Shown: piece after piece, positions 49,749 through 60,666 of the stretch
Layout of the letters: the number at the start of each line of letters is the position of its first letter
How positions within the stretch are numbered: position 1 is the stretch's first letter
Source: DATARN01 sp963851105
GTDB taxonomy: Bacteria; Actinomycetota; Acidimicrobiia; Acidimicrobiales; Palsa-688
Direction of reading: 5' to 3'
Length of the DNA stretch: 64,000 bases
NCBI GenBank assembly: GCA_963851105.1
Contig: CAWKNP010000008.1
Coordinates: 248,001-312,000, forward strand
Notes under the pieces: model-generated
Database searches by the model: none
Told to the model about the DNA's origin: nothing
The model's input: the letters and a program-made list of their open reading frames with translations, nothing else
Made by a program: the position numbers and the translations under genes

Positions 49749-51496
49749 TATTGGACCACCCGGGGCCCGGCGTGCTGCGACGGGTGGACGACCACGTCGC
49801 TGTTCGACGCACCGGCGGGGACCATCGGGAAGACCTTCTCCCGGGCGTCGGTGCGGAAGTCGATGACGACGGGGCGGTCGTCGATCTCGTTGGCCTTGTC
49901 GATGGTCGGCTGGACCTCCTCCGGAGTCTCCACCCGGAAGGCGACGCAGCCCATGGCCTCGGCCCACTTCACGTAGTCGGGCAGGTCGGGCGACAGGTAC
50001 ACCTCGGAGTAGCGCTCGTCGTAGAACATCTCCTGCCACTGGCGGACCATGCCGAGGTAGGCGTTGTTCAAGATGGCGATCTTGACCGGGATCCGCTCGC
50101 TGGAGGCGGTCACCAGCTCCTGGGCGGTCATCTGGAAGCATCCGTCGCCGTCGACCGCCCAGACCATTTTGTCAGGACGGCCCACCTTGGCGCCGATGGC
50201 GGCGGGAACCGCGAATCCCATCGTCCCGAGCCCACCGGAGTTGACCCAGGTGTAGGGGTGCTCGAAGCGCCAGTACTGGCTGGCCCACATCTGGTGCTGG
50301 CCGACGCCCGACACCACGATGGTGTCGTCGGGCGTCGAGTCCCGGAGGGTCTCGAGGACGTATTGCGGCTTGAGAAGCTCGCCCTCCTCGGGCGCGTCGT
50401 AGTGCAGCGGGAACTTGGCCTTCCAGTCGGCGATCTGGGCGTTCCAGGCGCTGCGGTCGGGACGTGACTCGGCGCTTTGGAGACTGGCCCTCACCTCGAG
50501 GACCAATTGGGCGATCACCTGACGGGCGTCGCCCACGATGGGCACATCGGGACGACGTATTTTTCCCAGCTCGGCAGGGTCGATGTCGACGTGGATGATC
50601 TTGGCGTCGGGCGCGAAGGTCCCCACCTTGCCCGTCACCCGGTCGTCGAAGCGGCTGCCCAGCGCGATGAGGAGATCGGCGTTCTGCATGGCGGTGATGG
50701 CGGTGTAGTTGCCATGCATGCCGGGCATGCCCAGGCACAGGGGGTGGCTGTCGGGGAAGGCGCCGCGGGCCATGAGCGTGGTGACCACGTGAATGCCGGT
50801 CAGCTCGGCCAGCTCCTTGAGCTCGGCGGCGGCGTGGCTGTTGAGGATGCCGCCTCCGGCGTAGATGACCGGCCGCCGGCTGGCGGCGATGAACCGGGCC
50901 GCTTCTTTGATCATGCGGGGGTGGCCCTTGGTGGTCGGGCGGTAGCCGGGGAGCGACATCGCCACCTCGTCGTCGGTCGGCCAATTCCAGTCGGTGGCCG
51001 CCATCAGGACGTCCTTCGGGAGGTCGACCAGCACGGGCCCGGGCCGGCCGGTGGTGGCGATGTGGAACGCCTGGCGGATCGCCATGGTGATGTCGTCGGG
51101 GTCCATGACCAGCTCGTTGTGCTTGGTGACCGAGCGGGTGATGCCGACCGTGTCGCACTCCTGGAATCCGTCGGTCCCGATCATGGGGCGGGCCACCTGG
51201 CCGGTGATGACCACGATCGGCACCGAGTCCATGTAGGCGTCGCACAGCGGGGTGACGATGTTGGTGGCGGCGGGACCACTGGTCACGATGGCGACCCCGG
51301 GCCGGCCGGTGACGTGGGCATAACCCTCGGCCATGTGGCCCGCGCCCTGCTCATGGCGCACCAGGATGTGGCGGATCGGCGAATCGATGATCGGGTCGTA
51401 GGCAGGGAGGATCGCGCCGCCGGGAAGGCCGAAAACGACGTCGGTCCGTTCCATTTCGAGGCTCTTGATGAGGGCTTGCGCCCCGGTCAGTTTCAT
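49748..51496 (-). CDS. ilvB: Acetolactate synthase catalytic large subunit
   Basis: 582 residues from ATG at 51496 (MKLTGAQALIKSLE). The TPP-activating Glu is in RHEQGAGHMAEGYA, FAD/regulatory segments follow, and the TPP/Mg motif is in VDGDGCFQMTAQELVTAS...NNAYLGMV. It condenses pyruvate with pyruvate or 2-ketobutyrate. A leader ORF and intrinsic terminator upstream (51530-51624) indicate attenuation control. Confidence 0.97.
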   Translation of the reverse strand: MKLTGAQALIKSLEMERTDVVFGLPGGAILPAYDPIIDSPIRHILVRHEQGAGHMAEGYAHVTGRPGVAIVTSGPAATNIVTPLCDAYMDSVPIVVITGQVARPMIGTDGFQECDTVGITRSVTKHNELVMDPDDITMAIRQAFHIATTGRPGPVLVDLPKDVLMAATDWNWPTDDEVAMSLPGYRPTTKGHPRMIKEAARFIAASRRPVIYAGGGILNSHAAAELKELAELTGIHVVTTLMARGAFPDSHPLCLGMPGMHGNYTAITAMQNADLLIALGSRFDDRVTGKVGTFAPDAKIIHVDIDPAELGKIRRPDVPIVGDARQVIAQLVLEVRASLQSAESRPDRSAWNAQIADWKAKFPLHYDAPEEGELLKPQYVLETLRDSTPDDTIVVSGVGQHQMWASQYWRFEHPYTWVNSGGLGTMGFAVPAAIGAKVGRPDKMVWAVDGDGCFQMTAQELVTASSERIPVKIAILNNAYLGMVRQWQEMFYDERYSEVYLSPDLPDYVKWAEAMGCVAFRVETPEEVQPTIDKANEIDDRPVVIDFRTDAREKVFPMVPAGASNSDVVVHPSQHAGPRVVQ

Positions 51497-51529
51497 CCCG
51501 GCATCCCCGGTCCCTTCGTAACTTGGCGG

Positions 51530-51562
51530 AAAAATGAAACGACCTCCCGGCTGGGAGGTCGT
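51530..51562 (-). terminator. ilvB attenuator terminator
   Basis: On the minus strand a perfect 10-bp stem ACGACCTCCC/GGGAGGTCGT with a 4-nt loop (51562-51539) runs into TTTCATTTTT (to 51530). It lies 33 nt before the ilvB ATG. Confidence 0.92.
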
Positions 51563-51563
51563 G

Positions 51564-51588
51564 CGCACGCGTGAGGCCACCGCGTGCG
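51564..51588 (-). promoter_or_regulatory. Hairpin directly after the ilvL stop codon
   Basis: CGCACGCG (51588-51581) and CGCGTGCG (51571-51564) form a perfect 8-bp stem starting immediately after the leader stop codon, 1 nt before the terminator stem. Same arrangement as at leuA. Confidence 0.7.
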
Positions 51589-51624
51589 TCAGGTGATGAG
51601 TACGAGTTCCCGCGCGGTGACCAT
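51589..51624 (-). CDS. ilvL: ilvBNC leader peptide
   Basis: Eleven codons, MVTARELVLIT, with a consecutive Leu-Val-Leu-Ile block: all three branched-chain amino acids. CACAAT (51638-51633) lies 8 nt upstream of the ATG, so the mRNA is leaderless or nearly so. A hairpin and an intrinsic terminator follow. Starvation for any of the three amino acids would stall the ribosome and permit read-through into ilvB. Confidence 0.82.
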   Translation of the reverse strand: MVTARELVLIT

Positions 51625-51668
51625 TGCCCGCGATTGTGGCACCCCGGGTACCGCCTTCGCAACCAAAC

Positions 51669-53357
51669 TTACGGCTCGGTGATGGCGCCGCGCTCGGCGC
51701 CGGTCACCAACTTGGCGTACTTGGCCAGTACTCCGGTCGTGTACCGGGGTAGCGGCAGCTTCCAGTCGGCCCTGCGGCGGGCGATGGTGGCGGCGTCGAC
51801 CTGGAGGTCGACGGTACGCGACGCAATGTCGATCACGATGCGGTCACCGTCGGCCGCAAAGGCGATCGGCCCGCCTTCGACCGCCTCGGGCGCCACATGG
51901 CCGATGCACAGCCCATGGGTGCCGCCGGAGAACCGGCCGTCGGTGAGCAGAGCGCAGTCGCCGCCGCGGCCGGCGCCCTTCATGGCGCCCGTCACGGCCA
52001 GCATCTCCCGCATCCCGGGGCCGCCTTTGGGGCCTTCGTAGCGGATAACGACGACGGTCCCCGGCGCGATCTGGCCGGCCAGGATGGCCTCCATGGCTCC
52101 GTCCTCACCGTCGAAGACCCGGGCGGTCCCCTCGAAGCGGTCGACGTCGATCCCCGCGATCTTGACCACCGAACCCTCGGGTGCCAGCGAACCACGCAAA
52201 ATGGCGATGCCGCCGGCGGTGTGGATCGGCCGGTTAGGCGGGTGCACGACCTCGCCGTCGGGGGGCGGCGGGTCGAGTTTCTCCAGATTCTCGGCCATCG
52301 TCAGTCCCGTGACGGTCATGCAGTCGCCGTGGAGGAGGCCGGCTTCGAGCAGTTCCCGCAGCACGACGGGGACGCCGCCGATGCGGTCCAGGTCGGTCAT
52401 GTGGTACTTGCCGTGGGGCTTCATGTCGGCCAGGTGGGGCACCCGCCGGCCTACCCGATCGAAGTCGTCGATGGTGAGCTCGACGCGGGCCTCGTTGGCG
52501 ATGGCCAGGAGATGCAGAACGGCGTTGGTCGAGCCCCCGAGGGCGTTGACGATGGCGATGGCGTTCTCGAAAGCCTCCTTGGTCATGATCTGGCGGGGCC
52601 GGATCCCTCGCTCGAGGAGACGGACGACGGCTTTTCCGGTCGCATAGGCATAGTCGTCACGGCGGCGATCGACCGCGGGCGCCGAGGCACTGCCGGGCAA
52701 CGCCATCCCGAGCGCCTCCGACACAGAGGCCATCGTGTTGGCGGTGAACATGCCGGCGCAGCTGCCGATGGTCGGGCAGGCGTTGCGCTCGATGAGGAGG
52801 AGCTCCTCGTCACTCAGGCCTCCTTGGGCCCGGGCGCCCACCGCCTCGAACACGCTGACGATGTCCAGGGCCTCGCCCCGTTGGCCGCGACCGGGGAGGA
52901 TGCTTCCGCCGTAGAGGAACACCGACGGCAGGTTGACCCGCGCCGCCGCCATGAGCATCCCGGGCAGGGATTTGTCGCAGCCCGCGAAGGTCACGAGCGC
53001 GTCGAAGCGCTCGGCGTGCATGACGGTCTCCACCGAGTCGGCGATCACCTCCCGGCTCACCAGCGAGGCCCGCATCCCCTCGTGGCCCATCGAGATGCCG
53101 TCGGAGACGGCGATGGTGACGAACTCGAACGGGAAACCGCCGGCGTCGCGCACCCCGATCTTGGCCCGCTTGGCCAGGCGGTCGAGCGGCATGTTGCAGG
53201 GGGTGACCTCATTCCACGACGAGGCCACACCGACCTGTGGCTTGTCCCAGTCGGCGTCGGTCATCCCGACGGCGCGCAGCATGGCACGCGCCGGTGCCCG
53301 CTCGTAGCCGTCGGTGACCTCGTAGCTCCGGGGCTTCATGGGGTTGTCGTTCGCCAT
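51669..53357 (-). CDS. ilvD: Dihydroxy-acid dehydratase
   Basis: 562 residues from ATG at 53357, with TAGGAT 7 nt upstream. Fe-S and active-site segments: GCDKSLPGMLMAAARVN, and CPTIGSCAGMFTANTMASVSEALG; C-terminal DGRFSGGTHG supplies the base Ser. It makes the keto acids of valine and isoleucine. It is transcribed toward ilvB but has its own promoter and is separated from ilvB by the attenuator. Confidence 0.96.
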   Translation of the reverse strand: MANDNPMKPRSYEVTDGYERAPARAMLRAVGMTDADWDKPQVGVASSWNEVTPCNMPLDRLAKRAKIGVRDAGGFPFEFVTIAVSDGISMGHEGMRASLVSREVIADSVETVMHAERFDALVTFAGCDKSLPGMLMAAARVNLPSVFLYGGSILPGRGQRGEALDIVSVFEAVGARAQGGLSDEELLLIERNACPTIGSCAGMFTANTMASVSEALGMALPGSASAPAVDRRRDDYAYATGKAVVRLLERGIRPRQIMTKEAFENAIAIVNALGGSTNAVLHLLAIANEARVELTIDDFDRVGRRVPHLADMKPHGKYHMTDLDRIGGVPVVLRELLEAGLLHGDCMTVTGLTMAENLEKLDPPPPDGEVVHPPNRPIHTAGGIAILRGSLAPEGSVVKIAGIDVDRFEGTARVFDGEDGAMEAILAGQIAPGTVVVIRYEGPKGGPGMREMLAVTGAMKGAGRGGDCALLTDGRFSGGTHGLCIGHVAPEAVEGGPIAFAADGDRIVIDIASRTVDLQVDAATIARRRADWKLPLPRYTTGVLAKYAKLVTGAERGAITEP

Positions 53358-53364
53358 TGCCGCA

Positions 53365-53370
53365 ATCCTA
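53365..53370 (-). promoter_or_regulatory. -10-like TAGGAT for leaderless ilvD
   Basis: TAGGAT, 7 nt, then the ATG at 53357. Confidence 0.45.
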
Positions 53371-53394
53371 CGTGCCTCGTTCGGCCGCAACCCG

Positions 53395-54872
53395 CTACGA
53401 AGCGCTGGTGGCCGCCCGGCGGTCCCGCAAAAGCGCCGGGACCGCCTTGAGGTCGGCGTTGCCCCCCGTCGCCGCCTTCACCTTGCCGATGAAGAAGCCC
53501 TGCAGCTTGTCATCGCCGGCCACGAACCGGTCCCACTCCCCGGGATTGGCCACGATGACCGCATCGACCGCCTGGTCGAGGGCGCCGGCGCCCATGGCCT
53601 CGAAGCCGAGCGCCGACGCCACCGCCGCCGGGCTGCCGCCCGACTCCAGGAGATGGTGCAGCACCTCGCGTGCCTGGGCGGTCGTGAGTTCACCGCGAGA
53701 CTCCATGAGCAGCAGTCGGCAAAATCCATCGGGATCGAGCCGCAGCGCGTCGCCGGCATACGCCGCGACCTCGTTGGCCAGGCGGCGCACAGCCAGGGCG
53801 GCGTCGGCACCCACATCCACCGCCGCCATGACGAAAGAGTCCAGGTCGAGGCGCACCACCGTCACGACCGCGTCGCCGTAGACCGGCAGCCCCGACGCCG
53901 CCGCCACCCGCTCGCGGCGCTCCGCGGGCAGCGGCCGCATCGAAGAAACGATCGCGTGCACCCACTCAGAAGACGGCTCCAGTGGAACCAGGTCGGGCTC
54001 GGGGAAGTAGCGGTAGTCGAACGCCTCTTCCTTGGATCGCATCGAGCGTGTCGAACCCGCGACCTCGTTCCAGTGCCGGGTCTCCTGGACCACCCGTCCC
54101 CCCGACGCCACGAGGGCCACCTGCCGTCCGACCTCGTAGTCGATGGCCCGCCCCAAGCTGCGCAACGAGTTCATGTTCTTGATCTCGCACCGGGTCCCGT
54201 ACGCCGATGAGCCCAGAGGACGGACCGACACGTTGGCGTCGACTCGTAGGGAGCCCTCCTCCATCTTCCCGTCGGACGCGCCGGTGGCGACCAGGATTGA
54301 CCGCAGCTCGTCCACGTAGGCCCGGGCGTCGGACGAGCTGCGCAGATCGGGTGCGCTCACGATCTCCACCAACGGGACCCCGGCGCGGTTGTAGTCGACC
54401 AACGAATACCCCGCGTCGTGGATCCGCCCGCCCCCCCCGACGTGGGTCGTCTTGCCCGTGTCCTCCTCCATGTGGGCCCGCTCGATCCCGATGCGGGCGC
54501 CCGAGGGCAGCTCCAGCCAACCGCCGACGTTGATCGGCTGGTCAAACTGGCTGATCTGGAAGTCCTTCGGCATGTCGGGATAGAAGTAGTTCTTGCGGTG
54601 GAAGATCGACGGCTCGACCCGGCAGTGCAGGGCCAGCCCGATACGCATGGCGAAGTCGACCGCCCGCCGGTTGATGACCGGCAGCGAGCCCGGCAAGCCG
54701 AGGCAGACGGGGCAGACGTTGGTGTTGGGCGAGTCGCCGAAGGCGTTGCGGCAGCCGCAGAAAAGCTTGGTCTCGGTGCGCAGCTCGCAGTGAACCTCGA
54801 GCCCGATCACCGTTTCCCATTCGGTGACAGGGGCCGGGGAAAAGGAGGGGTCGGTGGCGGGCGCGTCGGTGC

Positions 54873-54876
<4 letters not shown>
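53395..54876 (-). CDS. gatB: Aspartyl/glutamyl-tRNA amidotransferase subunit B
   Basis: 493 residues, ATG overlapping the gatA stop by 4 nt. GLEVHCELRTETKLFCGCRNAFGDSPNTNVCPVCLGLPG holds the zinc cysteines; FYPDMPKDFQISQFD and SLVDYNRAGVPLVEIV are typical, and the C-terminus is the tRNA-binding YqeY/tail domain (FFIGKVKAATGGNADLK). GatB recognises mischarged Glu-tRNA(Gln) or Asp-tRNA(Asn), phosphorylates the acid and uses ammonia channelled from GatA. Confidence 0.96.
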
Positions 54877-56334
<1,458 letters not shown>

Positions 56335-56338
<4 letters not shown>

Positions 56339-56637
56339 GGCGCCTCGCCGAGGATCGGGGGCACCTTGAAACGGTGCGATTCGACGGCCGGTGCCTGGGC
56401 CAGCACCTCCTCGCGATCCAAGCTCGGCACGACCATGTCCTCCCGGAGCACGTTGCGCAGCGGCAGCGGATGCGCGGTCGGCGCCACGCCTTCGGTGTCG
56501 AGCGCCGCCACGTCGCCGGCATGCTCGAGCACCGCGCCCAGCTGGACGGTGAACAGCGCCAACTCCTCGTCGGTCAGGTCGAGGCGGGCCAGACGGGCCA
56601 CGTGCACCACGTCCGCCCGGGAGATCCGCTCAGCCAT
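56335..56637 (-). CDS. gatC: Amidotransferase subunit C
   Basis: 100 residues from ATG at 56637 (a second ATG at 56646 is less likely since TACCAT lies 7 nt before the former). ISRADVVHVARLARLDLTDEE at the N-terminus and LRNVLREDMV in the middle are the GatC signatures. GatC stabilises the GatA-GatB complex. The stop overlaps the gatA GTG by 4 nt. Confidence 0.95.
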
Positions 56638-56749
56638 GACGTTCATGGTAGGCGGGGGGTCGGCGACTCCCTGGCCGGCGCGACCCCCGCAGGCTCGTCC
56701 CGGGCGACCGGGGGTAGCGTGCCGCACCGGACCGAGAAGGAGACCGCTG

Positions 56750-57163
56750 GTGGCGAAGCATCCGTTCCTGAGCGACGAATGGGTGGCCGAGGCGCGCCAG
56801 ATCCGTGAGGAGCTCAGTGGGAGCGCGCCCGGCGGCGGCGCCACGGTCAGGGTGAACCTGGTCGTGACCGATGTCCCCTTCGGCCCGGGATCCCTCGACG
56901 CCCACCTCGACACCTCTTCAGGCGAAGTCGACGTGGAAGCCGGTCATCTCTCCGATGTCGATGTCACCCTCACCCTTGACTACCTGACCGCCAAGGGGAT
57001 CCTGGTTGAGGGGAACCCCCAGATCGCATTGCAGGCGTACATGGCAGGGAAGATCAGGGTCGACGGCGACCTCACCAAGCTGATGGCTTTGCAGGCGCTG
57101 ATGGTCAATCCCGACCCCACGGCGGTGGCGATCGCCCGCCGGGTCCGGGATATGACCGAGTAG
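56750..57163 (+). CDS. SCP2 sterol-transfer-family protein
   Basis: 137 residues from GTG with AAGGAGA upstream. The C-terminal half has TLDYLTAKGILVEGNPQIALQAYMAGKIRVDGDLTKLMALQAL, the classical SCP2 lipid-binding pattern. It probably binds an acyl-CoA or other hydrophobic ligand. It is transcribed away from gatC, with 112 nt between their starts. Confidence 0.87.
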   Translation: MAKHPFLSDEWVAEARQIREELSGSAPGGGATVRVNLVVTDVPFGPGSLDAHLDTSSGEVDVEAGHLSDVDVTLTLDYLTAKGILVEGNPQIALQAYMAGKIRVDGDLTKLMALQALMVNPDPTAVAIARRVRDMTE

Positions 57164-57175
57164 GCAAAGGAAAAG

Positions 57176-57244
57176 AGGGTCTGGGGCGGCGGCGCCGGCA
57201 GCGGCTGGGGATCACTGCCGTCGCAACGCCGCCAGCCAGACCCT
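57176..57244. terminator. Bidirectional terminator-like fold between SCP2 and SDR genes
   Basis: AGGGTCTGG (57176-57184) pairs with CCAGACCCT (57236-57244), extended by GGCGGCG/CGCCGCC (57185-57191 and 57227-57233), with an inner GGCAG/CTGCC stem. It lies between two convergent genes. No long U tract. Confidence 0.55.
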
Positions 57245-57326
57245 GTGCCAGCAAGCGTACGACTGCCCCATCGCTATCGGACGGCAGCAACGCAGATTCG
57301 TCCGCTCGATCGGCGGCGGCGTCGCC

Positions 57327-58211
57327 TCAGTCGGAGGATCCGACCAACTTGCCCAGTTCGTCCTCCAGCTCGGTGATCATCCAGCGGCCCCGCCGGTCCA
57401 CCCCATCACCCATGGACCAGGTGGACATGAGCTGAATGTTCCCCCCCTGGGCGTAGAACACCTTCCCTGTGGCCCGGCACCGCTCGGTCGCCAGCCAGCC
57501 GACGAGCGGGGACACGTTGGCGGGGTCCCAGACGTCGAAGGCCCCGTCGGCCGGCGGCTGGATCATGTCGTGGAGGCCTTCGGTCGCCGACGTCAGGCGG
57601 GTGCGAGCCGCGGGGACGATGGCGTTGACCCGCACGCCGTAGCGCACCAGCTCGTGGGCCGCGATGATCGTGAAGGCGCCGATACCGGCTTTGGCGGCGC
57701 CGTAGTTGGTCTGGAACGGGTTGCCGAGCAGGCCGGACGTCGATGAGGTGTTGATGACTGAGGCGGTGACGGCGACCCCTGCCTTGGCCTGGCGGCGCCA
57801 GTAGGCGGCGGCGTGGCGGGTGGGCACGAAATGGCCCTTCAAGTGGACCGCGATCACATCGTCCCACTCGTCCTCGGTCATGTTGACGAGGGCCCGGTCG
57901 CGCAGGATGCCGGCATTGTTGACGAGGACATGGAGGTCGCCGAAGGTGTCGATCGCCATCTCGACGAGGCGCCGACCTCCGTCCCAAACGGAGACATCCT
58001 CGTCGTTGGCCATCGCCTCCCCGCCCCGGGCGACGATCTCGGCGACGACGGCTGCCGCGGCACTGGCGTCGTGGCCCTGGCCATCCATTCCCGCGCCCAC
58101 GTCGTTGACGATCACCCGGGCTCCTTCGGCCGCCAAAAAGAGGGCGTGCGCACGCCCAAGCCCCCTTCCGGCACCGGTGATGACTGCCACTCGTCCTGCC
58201 AGAGCGCCCAC
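57327..58211 (-). CDS. Short-chain dehydrogenase/reductase
   Basis: 294 residues from GTG. TGAGRGLGRAHALFLAAEGA (NAD site), NNAGILRDRAL and NTSSTSGLLGNPFQTNYGAAKAG with the Ser-Tyr-Lys set. The NDVGAGMDGQGH insert is typical of the hydroxyacyl-CoA/17-beta-HSD type 4-like SDRs, suggesting a fatty-acid or sterol substrate. That would fit the SCP2 gene at its 3' side; the link is inference. Confidence 0.9.
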   Translation of the reverse strand: MGALAGRVAVITGAGRGLGRAHALFLAAEGARVIVNDVGAGMDGQGHDASAAAAVVAEIVARGGEAMANDEDVSVWDGGRRLVEMAIDTFGDLHVLVNNAGILRDRALVNMTEDEWDDVIAVHLKGHFVPTRHAAAYWRRQAKAGVAVTASVINTSSTSGLLGNPFQTNYGAAKAGIGAFTIIAAHELVRYGVRVNAIVPAARTRLTSATEGLHDMIQPPADGAFDVWDPANVSPLVGWLATERCRATGKVFYAQGGNIQLMSTWSMGDGVDRRGRWMITELEDELGKLVGSSD

Positions 58212-58283
58212 GCGGCGTCGCCATCCTTCCCATCTGCCCAGCTGGGCGAGACTAACGGACCCGGTTGGCCGGTCAGAAGTGCG

Positions 58284-60242
58284 TCAGGAGGTGAACAGGG
58301 CCACCGAGGAGCCCCGCAAGACCTGGGCGCCTGCCGGCGGCGACGTCCGCGTCACCGCCTTGAGCGGGTTGCCGGTCACTCCGCTCACGGAAAAGCCGAC
58401 CGCCTGCAGGGCCTGCGACGCCGCGTCCACGGACTTTCCGGAGACGTCGGGCACCGGCACCAGGTCGGGGCCCTTCGACACGGTCACGGTCACGGTGGAA
58501 CCCACCGGTACCGAGGTCCCCGCCGGGGGATTCGTGCTGATCACCTGGCCCTTGGGGACCGAGTTGCTGAACACGTCGTTCTCCGTCGATTTCAGGTTGG
58601 CGCCCCCGAGGGCCGCCTGGGCGGCGGCGAAACTCTGCCCCGCCAGTGACGGCGGCACCGGCACCACCGGCGGTCCGTCGGAGAGGACCAGGTCCACTGT
58701 CGTGCCCTTCGGCAACTGGCCGCCCTGGCCGGACCAGGACAGCACGGCACCTTTCGGCGCAGTGGTGTCGAAGCGCTTGCTCACCGAGGCGACCTGGAGG
58801 CCGGCGCCGATGAGCCGATTGGTCGCGTCCTGCTGCGAGAGCCCACTCAGATCGGGCACCGTCACCAGTGGCGGCCCGAGCGACACCGTCACCGCCAGGG
58901 TGGATCCTTCGGCCAGCAGGCGGGTCGGCGCTTGCTCCTGGCTGATGATGAGACCCTTGGGCACCCGCTCGTCATAGGTCTGGCCGGCCACCCGGAGGTG
59001 GAAATGCAGGGGCCGAAGCGCCGCGATGGCTACCGCCGGGGTGTCGTTGACGACGCTCGGCACCGGGTGGCGCGGTAGCGACGCTCGGGAATACGCCGCG
59101 GCACCGATGGCGGCACCGGCCATCACGACGACGGCAAGGATCGCGATCCGCAACCGCCGGCGGCGCCGGGGAGACCGGATCTTCGCCGGGCGCGGCGGGG
59201 GCCCGGCGGTTGCAGGCGGCCTTGGCGCGGCCGCCGGAAGCGGTGGCGCCCATTCGGTGGAAGTGGCGGGCCCCGTCGGGCGCGACCGCCGGGGTGGCTC
59301 CGGCTGCTCGTTGTCGAACAGCTTGGCGCGGCCGGGCAGCTCGGTCTGGTCGGGGTCCTCGGAGATCTCGCCGGTGTCGACCTCCGACGCCAGCACCAGG
59401 GGGGCAGGGGGCGGCAGGTGGCGGGCGGCGCCCGCCAGGGCGGCGGCGAAGCCCCCGGCATCGATGCGTTCGCGGGGGTCGGCCTTGCCGGCCGCCGCGA
59501 TGGCGGCGCCCAGGGCCCCGAACTCGTCGGGTACCGGCAGGTCCCGGTCGACGCGTGCCATCAGGGTCCCGATGGTCGTGTCGGCGGCGAACGGCACCTT
59601 GCCGGTGACCGCCTCGACCATGACCAGCGCGAGGGCGTAGACGTCGGCCTTGCCGTCGAGGGCGGCGCCGCCGATCTGTTCGGGCGCCGCATATCGGGCG
59701 GTGCCGATCATGGCCCCGACCGGCTCGGTCCAGGTGGCCTCGGCCAAGGCCCGGGCCAGCCCGAAATCGGCCACCGAAACCTGGCCCTCCTCGTCGAAAA
59801 GGAGGTTGGCGGGCTTGATGTCGCGGTGCACCAGCCCCCGCTTGTGGGCATAGTCGAGTGCTCGGGCCGCATCGGCGCCGATGCGTGCCGCCTGCGCCGG
59901 GCTCACCACGTGGCCCCGGTCGAGCACGCTGCGCAGGCTGCCACCCTCGAGCAGCTCCATGACGAGGAATGGGCTGCCCTGATCCTCGCCCCAGTCGTAC
60001 ACCCGCACGATGTTGGGATGCCGCAGCGCCGCCACCACCCGGGCCTCGGCCTGGAAGCGCCGGAGGAATGCCTCGTCGTCGGCGAGGCCGGGATGCAGCA
60101 ATTTGACCGCCACCCGCCGGCGCAGTGTCACGTCCTCGGCGATGTAGACGTGAGCGGACGCGCCGGTACCGAGCGGTCTCGTGAGGCGGTAGCGGGCATT
60201 GAGGACGCGCCCCACGTGCTCGACGATGCGGGACGTCGCCAC
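58284..60242 (-). CDS. Serine/threonine protein kinase with PASTA domains
   Basis: 652 residues from GTG, TACCCT 6 nt upstream. Kinase domain: GTGASAHVYIAED glycine loop, Lys47, catalytic Asp141 in VHRDIKPANLL, DFG Asp159, and GTARYAAPEQ. A long Pro-rich juxtamembrane linker leads to a membrane helix (IAILAVVVMAGAAIGAAAY, about 370-388), then four extracellular PASTA repeats that bind muropeptides or lipid II. This is the PknB/StkP layout; it probably senses wall status. No FHA or penicillin-binding partner is adjacent, unlike the usual pknA/pknB locus. Confidence 0.95.
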   Translation of the reverse strand: MATSRIVEHVGRVLNARYRLTRPLGTGASAHVYIAEDVTLRRRVAVKLLHPGLADDEAFLRRFQAEARVVAALRHPNIVRVYDWGEDQGSPFLVMELLEGGSLRSVLDRGHVVSPAQAARIGADAARALDYAHKRGLVHRDIKPANLLFDEEGQVSVADFGLARALAEATWTEPVGAMIGTARYAAPEQIGGAALDGKADVYALALVMVEAVTGKVPFAADTTIGTLMARVDRDLPVPDEFGALGAAIAAAGKADPRERIDAGGFAAALAGAARHLPPPAPLVLASEVDTGEISEDPDQTELPGRAKLFDNEQPEPPRRSRPTGPATSTEWAPPLPAAAPRPPATAGPPPRPAKIRSPRRRRRLRIAILAVVVMAGAAIGAAAYSRASLPRHPVPSVVNDTPAVAIAALRPLHFHLRVAGQTYDERVPKGLIISQEQAPTRLLAEGSTLAVTVSLGPPLVTVPDLSGLSQQDATNRLIGAGLQVASVSKRFDTTAPKGAVLSWSGQGGQLPKGTTVDLVLSDGPPVVPVPPSLAGQSFAAAQAALGGANLKSTENDVFSNSVPKGQVISTNPPAGTSVPVGSTVTVTVSKGPDLVPVPDVSGKSVDAASQALQAVGFSVSGVTGNPLKAVTRTSPPAGAQVLRGSSVALFTS

Positions 60243-60303
60243 GGTTTGAGGGTACCGGCGCCATCTTCGCTTGAGGGGGATGCCGGTACCGGCGGGCGGA
60301 GGT

Positions 60304-60309
60304 CACAAT
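60304..60309 (+). promoter_or_regulatory. -10-like CACAAT for the leaderless small-gene operon
   Basis: CACAAT, 6 nt, then the ATG at 60316. The kinase GTG is 74 nt away on the other strand with its own TACCCT. Confidence 0.5.
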
Positions 60310-60315
60310 GAGGGC

Positions 60316-60666
60316 ATGCGTTTGGCGCTGGTCGACGAACTGGAGGAATTCGTGCGGCGCGGTGCCCTCTGGGACGGGCCCGAGCTGGCCGCGCTCATCG
60401 CCACGCTCGAATCCGAGGCGGTCACCGGCGCCGATGCCGTGGCCGGGCTATTGAGCCAGCCGCTGCGGTCGGTGGCCCTGCGCACGGGGATGGGACCGAT
60501 TCCCCCCCGCATGGCCAACGACGTCGAGGGCATCGTCTATCCCCGCCTCTGGAAGATCATGGAAGCCGTCCGCGACGAGATGCCCGACGGCGAGCTCCGG
60601 ACCCGGATCCAGGTGTTCAATCGCCGGCTGGCCCGGTGCTTCGCCGACGAGCGACCGGTTGCGTGA
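60316..60666 (+). CDS. Conserved small protein of unknown function
   Basis: 116 residues. All-helical look with LALVDELEEFVRRGALWDGPELAALIATLE, PLRSVALRTGMGPIPPRMANDVEGIVYPRLWKIMEAVRD, and a basic C-terminus. The YPRLWKIMEA block is the most protein-family-like part, but I cannot name it. It is the first gene of a three-gene GTGA-coupled set divergent from the kinase. Confidence 0.75.
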   Translation: MRLALVDELEEFVRRGALWDGPELAALIATLESEAVTGADAVAGLLSQPLRSVALRTGMGPIPPRMANDVEGIVYPRLWKIMEAVRDEMPDGELRTRIQVFNRRLARCFADERPVA

